Assembly: GCA_946482295.1 (NCBI GenBank)
Contig: CAMLRB010000155.1
Span: forward strand, 1-8,372
Direction: 5' to 3'
From: an uncultured Bacteriovorax sp.
GTDB lineage: Bacteria > Bdellovibrionota > Bacteriovoracia > Bacteriovoracales > Bacteriovoracaceae
Length of the DNA: 8,372 bases
The first letter of the stretch is position 1. Every line of letters starts with the position of its first letter. The notes beneath the pieces are model-generated. The model saw only the letters and a program-made list of their open reading frames with translations, ran no database searches and had not been told where the DNA came from. Of the stretch, positions 6,506 to 8,372 are shown one piece after another. Made by a program: the position numbers and the translations under genes.

Positions 6506-8372
6506 ATGAACTCACCAATTCAATCGAATTTATGGCTTGGTAATCTCATGAACACTGAAGAGTTCATGATGAAGCTAAATGAGCAAGTCGAGAATCAACA
6601 ATTCTGGTGTCAGCCGCCTTTAAATCATCAAGTGTTGTTTGAAGCCATAGAAAAAACGAGAGAAGAGCTACTAAAAAAAGAAAAATTATACTTATCGCTA
6701 AAAGCTGATTTGAACGAGCGAGGCGATACCACTGAAGATGAAATTCAATATTCGATGGATGCGCTCATCGATTTTCTCAATCGTGATCAATTACGATTAA
6801 AATTAAAACGTGAACTAGGCAGTGAGAATCCTTTCGAACTAAAAAGAACTGAAGCGCGAGAAGATCATTTTGAATCATGGTATCCGTTAGGAACTCTAGT
6901 TCATATCACACCTAATAATTCAGCCCTGTTGTCGGTCTTAGGCGTTTTAGAAGGTCTCCTTAGTGGAAACGTGAATGTTCTGAAACTAGCTCGTAGAGAA
7001 GGGGCCTTTGCGTCCATCTTTTTTTCGAATCTCATCAAGCATGATTCCACAAATTCACTTAAAAATTATATTTTTGTAGCAAAGGTAAGCTCTAAAGATA
7101 AAACTGATCTTGTTAAACTTCTCTCCCTCGCAGATGTCATTTCTGTTTGGGGAGGAGAGGAAAGTGTCCAGGCCGTTAAAGAAATTGCTCCGAAAGGCGT
7201 GCGTATTGTTGAATGGGGACATAAAATTTCTTTTTCGTTTATTTCGAAATCTAAAAAAGCTGATAAACAGACATTCGAAAGTATGGCCCGCGAAATTTGT
7301 TTAAATGAGCAGATGGCCTGTTCAAGTCCGCAATGTTTGTTTATCGAAGATGCTCATTTCGAAGAATTAAAATCTATCGCCCAATCTTTGGGCCATGCTC
7401 TCAATGCGATTTCACCAACTGTGAAAAAAATTGAACCTAGTCTTCAAGAACGGGCAGAACTTACGGTGACGAAAGAGCAAGTTCGTTTGAAATCAATATT
7501 TAAATCAGCTGAGTTACTTGAATCATCAACAGATGATTGGCGAATTTATATTGATGAAACACCTGCGCTTCAATCCTCACCACTTTACCGGACAATCTGG
7601 TTAAAGCCGATGGCAAGGGAAAAGATGATTAATCATCTACGTCCGCTTAAACAATATCTTCAGACGGCAGGCGTGGCAGCGGATAAAAGCGAAATTGAAT
7701 CTCTCACTCGCGATCTTTTTATGGCCGGGGTTCAGCGCATTCGGGCCATTGGGGAAATGACTGATAGCTATATTGGAGAGCCTCACGATGGAGTGTATGC
7801 ACTGGAAAGATTCTGTCAGCGCATAAATTTTAAGGATGCCAGCAATAATCCATTAATGGTAGGGAAGGCTTCTTTTGAGGATATTCAATCTCTGAAGATC
7901 AATCGTACTGAACCCATCATGGAAAAGGCTGATTTTCAAAATCAAATAGTTGAATCGAAGTATGCTGACTTGTTTTTTTACAGTGGTGGAAGTTCGGGAG
8001 AACCAAAACTCTCAATGTTTACATATGAAGATTATCATCGTCAGATGGAAGTGGCCGCGGAAGGATTGTATGCAGCAGGATTAGATCCTAAAAAAGATCG
8101 TTGTATGAATCTTTTCTATGCAGGATCACTCTATGGTGGATTTACCAGTTTTTTTACCATTCTTGAGAAGTTAAAAGCGATTCATTTTCCAATGGGAGCT
8201 ACGACTGATTTTGCGATGGTAGGGCAGACTATTGTTCGAAATAATGTCGACACTTTATTAGGAATGCCTTCTTATCTAGGACAATTGTTCACTGAAAATG
8301 AAGACTTGTTCAAAAAATATAAAGGCATAAACAAGGTTTTTTATGGCGGCGAACATTTTAGTGAAGGACAGA
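6506..8372 (+). CDS. LuxC-type acyl reductase fused to a second ANL adenylation domain (3' end outside window)
   Basis: An open frame of 622 codons runs off the window. Residues about 60-445 resemble LuxC, the NADPH-dependent acyl reductase with an aldehyde-dehydrogenase fold: HITPNNSALLSVLG (133-146) with a following VNVLKLARRE, a nucleotide-binding region; VWGGEESVQAV (214-224); EWGHKISFSF (236-245); QMACSSPQ with candidate nucleophile Cys272, corresponding to Cys286 of V. harveyi LuxC; and the closing GEPHDGVYALERF (near 424-436). After a linker, a second domain begins near 455: FFYSGGSSGEPKLSMF (490-505) is an ANL ATP loop, and further on come LFYAGSLYGG and FYGGEHFSEGQ, the latter like the GGE motif of LuxE/PaaK-type enzymes. 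The adenylation motifs after this point are cut off. LuxC of luminous bacteria has only the reductase part (about 480 residues). The protein could therefore activate an acid and reduce it to an aldehyde in one chain. Probably cytoplasmic, with no signal peptide. Whether the ANL part is active, and its substrate, cannot be read here. Confidence 0.85.
   Translation, partial: MNSPIQSNLWLGNLMNTEEFMMKLNEQVENQQFWCQPPLNHQVLFEAIEKTREELLKKEKLYLSLKADLNERGDTTEDEIQYSMDALIDFLNRDQLRLKLKRELGSENPFELKRTEAREDHFESWYPLGTLVHITPNNSALLSVLGVLEGLLSGNVNVLKLARREGAFASIFFSNLIKHDSTNSLKNYIFVAKVSSKDKTDLVKLLSLADVISVWGGEESVQAVKEIAPKGVRIVEWGHKISFSFISKSKKADKQTFESMAREICLNEQMACSSPQCLFIEDAHFEELKSIAQSLGHALNAISPTVKKIEPSLQERAELTVTKEQVRLKSIFKSAELLESSTDDWRIYIDETPALQSSPLYRTIWLKPMAREKMINHLRPLKQYLQTAGVAADKSEIESLTRDLFMAGVQRIRAIGEMTDSYIGEPHDGVYALERFCQRINFKDASNNPLMVGKASFEDIQSLKINRTEPIMEKADFQNQIVESKYADLFFYSGGSSGEPKLSMFTYEDYHRQMEVAAEGLYAAGLDPKKDRCMNLFYAGSLYGGFTSFFTILEKLKAIHFPMGATTDFAMVGQTIVRNNVDTLLGMPSYLGQLFTENEDLFKKYKGINKVFYGGEHFSEGQ

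Noticed and set aside
7110..7304. A 64-codon plus-strand open frame inside the LuxC-like region
   Set aside because: It is in another frame from the long reading frame at 6506, which carries conserved LuxC motifs across the same bases.
2964..8372. A complete bioluminescence (lux) operon
   Set aside because: No luciferase alpha or beta subunit and no LuxD-type thioesterase is present in the window; LuxC and LuxE relatives occur in many dark bacteria.

Overview
The window looks like a stretch of a low-GC, gene-dense Gram-negative chromosome. The closest feel is a Bdellovibrio-like bacterium, perhaps Bacteriovoracia. That placement is an inference from AT-rich codon use, an exported papain-like protease, a stand-alone receiver protein and the style of the small Cys-tail protein; no marker gene here proves it. 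About 99% of the window is coding, no gap between genes exceeds about 60 bases, and I saw no tRNA, rRNA, CRISPR array, insertion sequence or attachment site.

Left part (1-2537). The 3' end of a family-16-type SAM-dependent methyltransferase enters on the plus strand. Its tail overlaps, tail to tail, a three-gene minus-strand group. In order of transcription this group is a 92-aa protein with a CxxCPP tail, a compact M24 metallopeptidase (4-base ATGA overlap), and an exported papain-fold cysteine protease with an intact Gln-Cys-His-Asn set.

Middle (2538-2963). A divergent 28-base gap leads into a 113-aa single-domain response-regulator-like protein. It keeps the phosphoacceptor Asp, Thr and Lys but has an altered acidic pair. 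A 56-base gap follows.

Right part (2964-8372). This is a tight plus-strand operon: MFS exporter, two-lobed GNAT-type acyltransferase, LuxE-like acyl-protein synthetase, and a large protein running off the end of the window. That last protein joins a LuxC-type acyl reductase to a second ANL adenylation domain of the LuxE/PaaK type. Junctions are +7, -14 and 0 bases, so the genes are probably co-translated. LuxC and LuxE normally activate a fatty acid and reduce it to an aldehyde for bacterial luciferase. No luciferase genes (luxA/luxB) are seen here, and an acyltransferase and an exporter sit beside the reductase. My working inference is a non-luminescent pathway that makes and possibly exports a fatty-aldehyde-derived or acylated small molecule. 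This operon is the most interesting part of the window.
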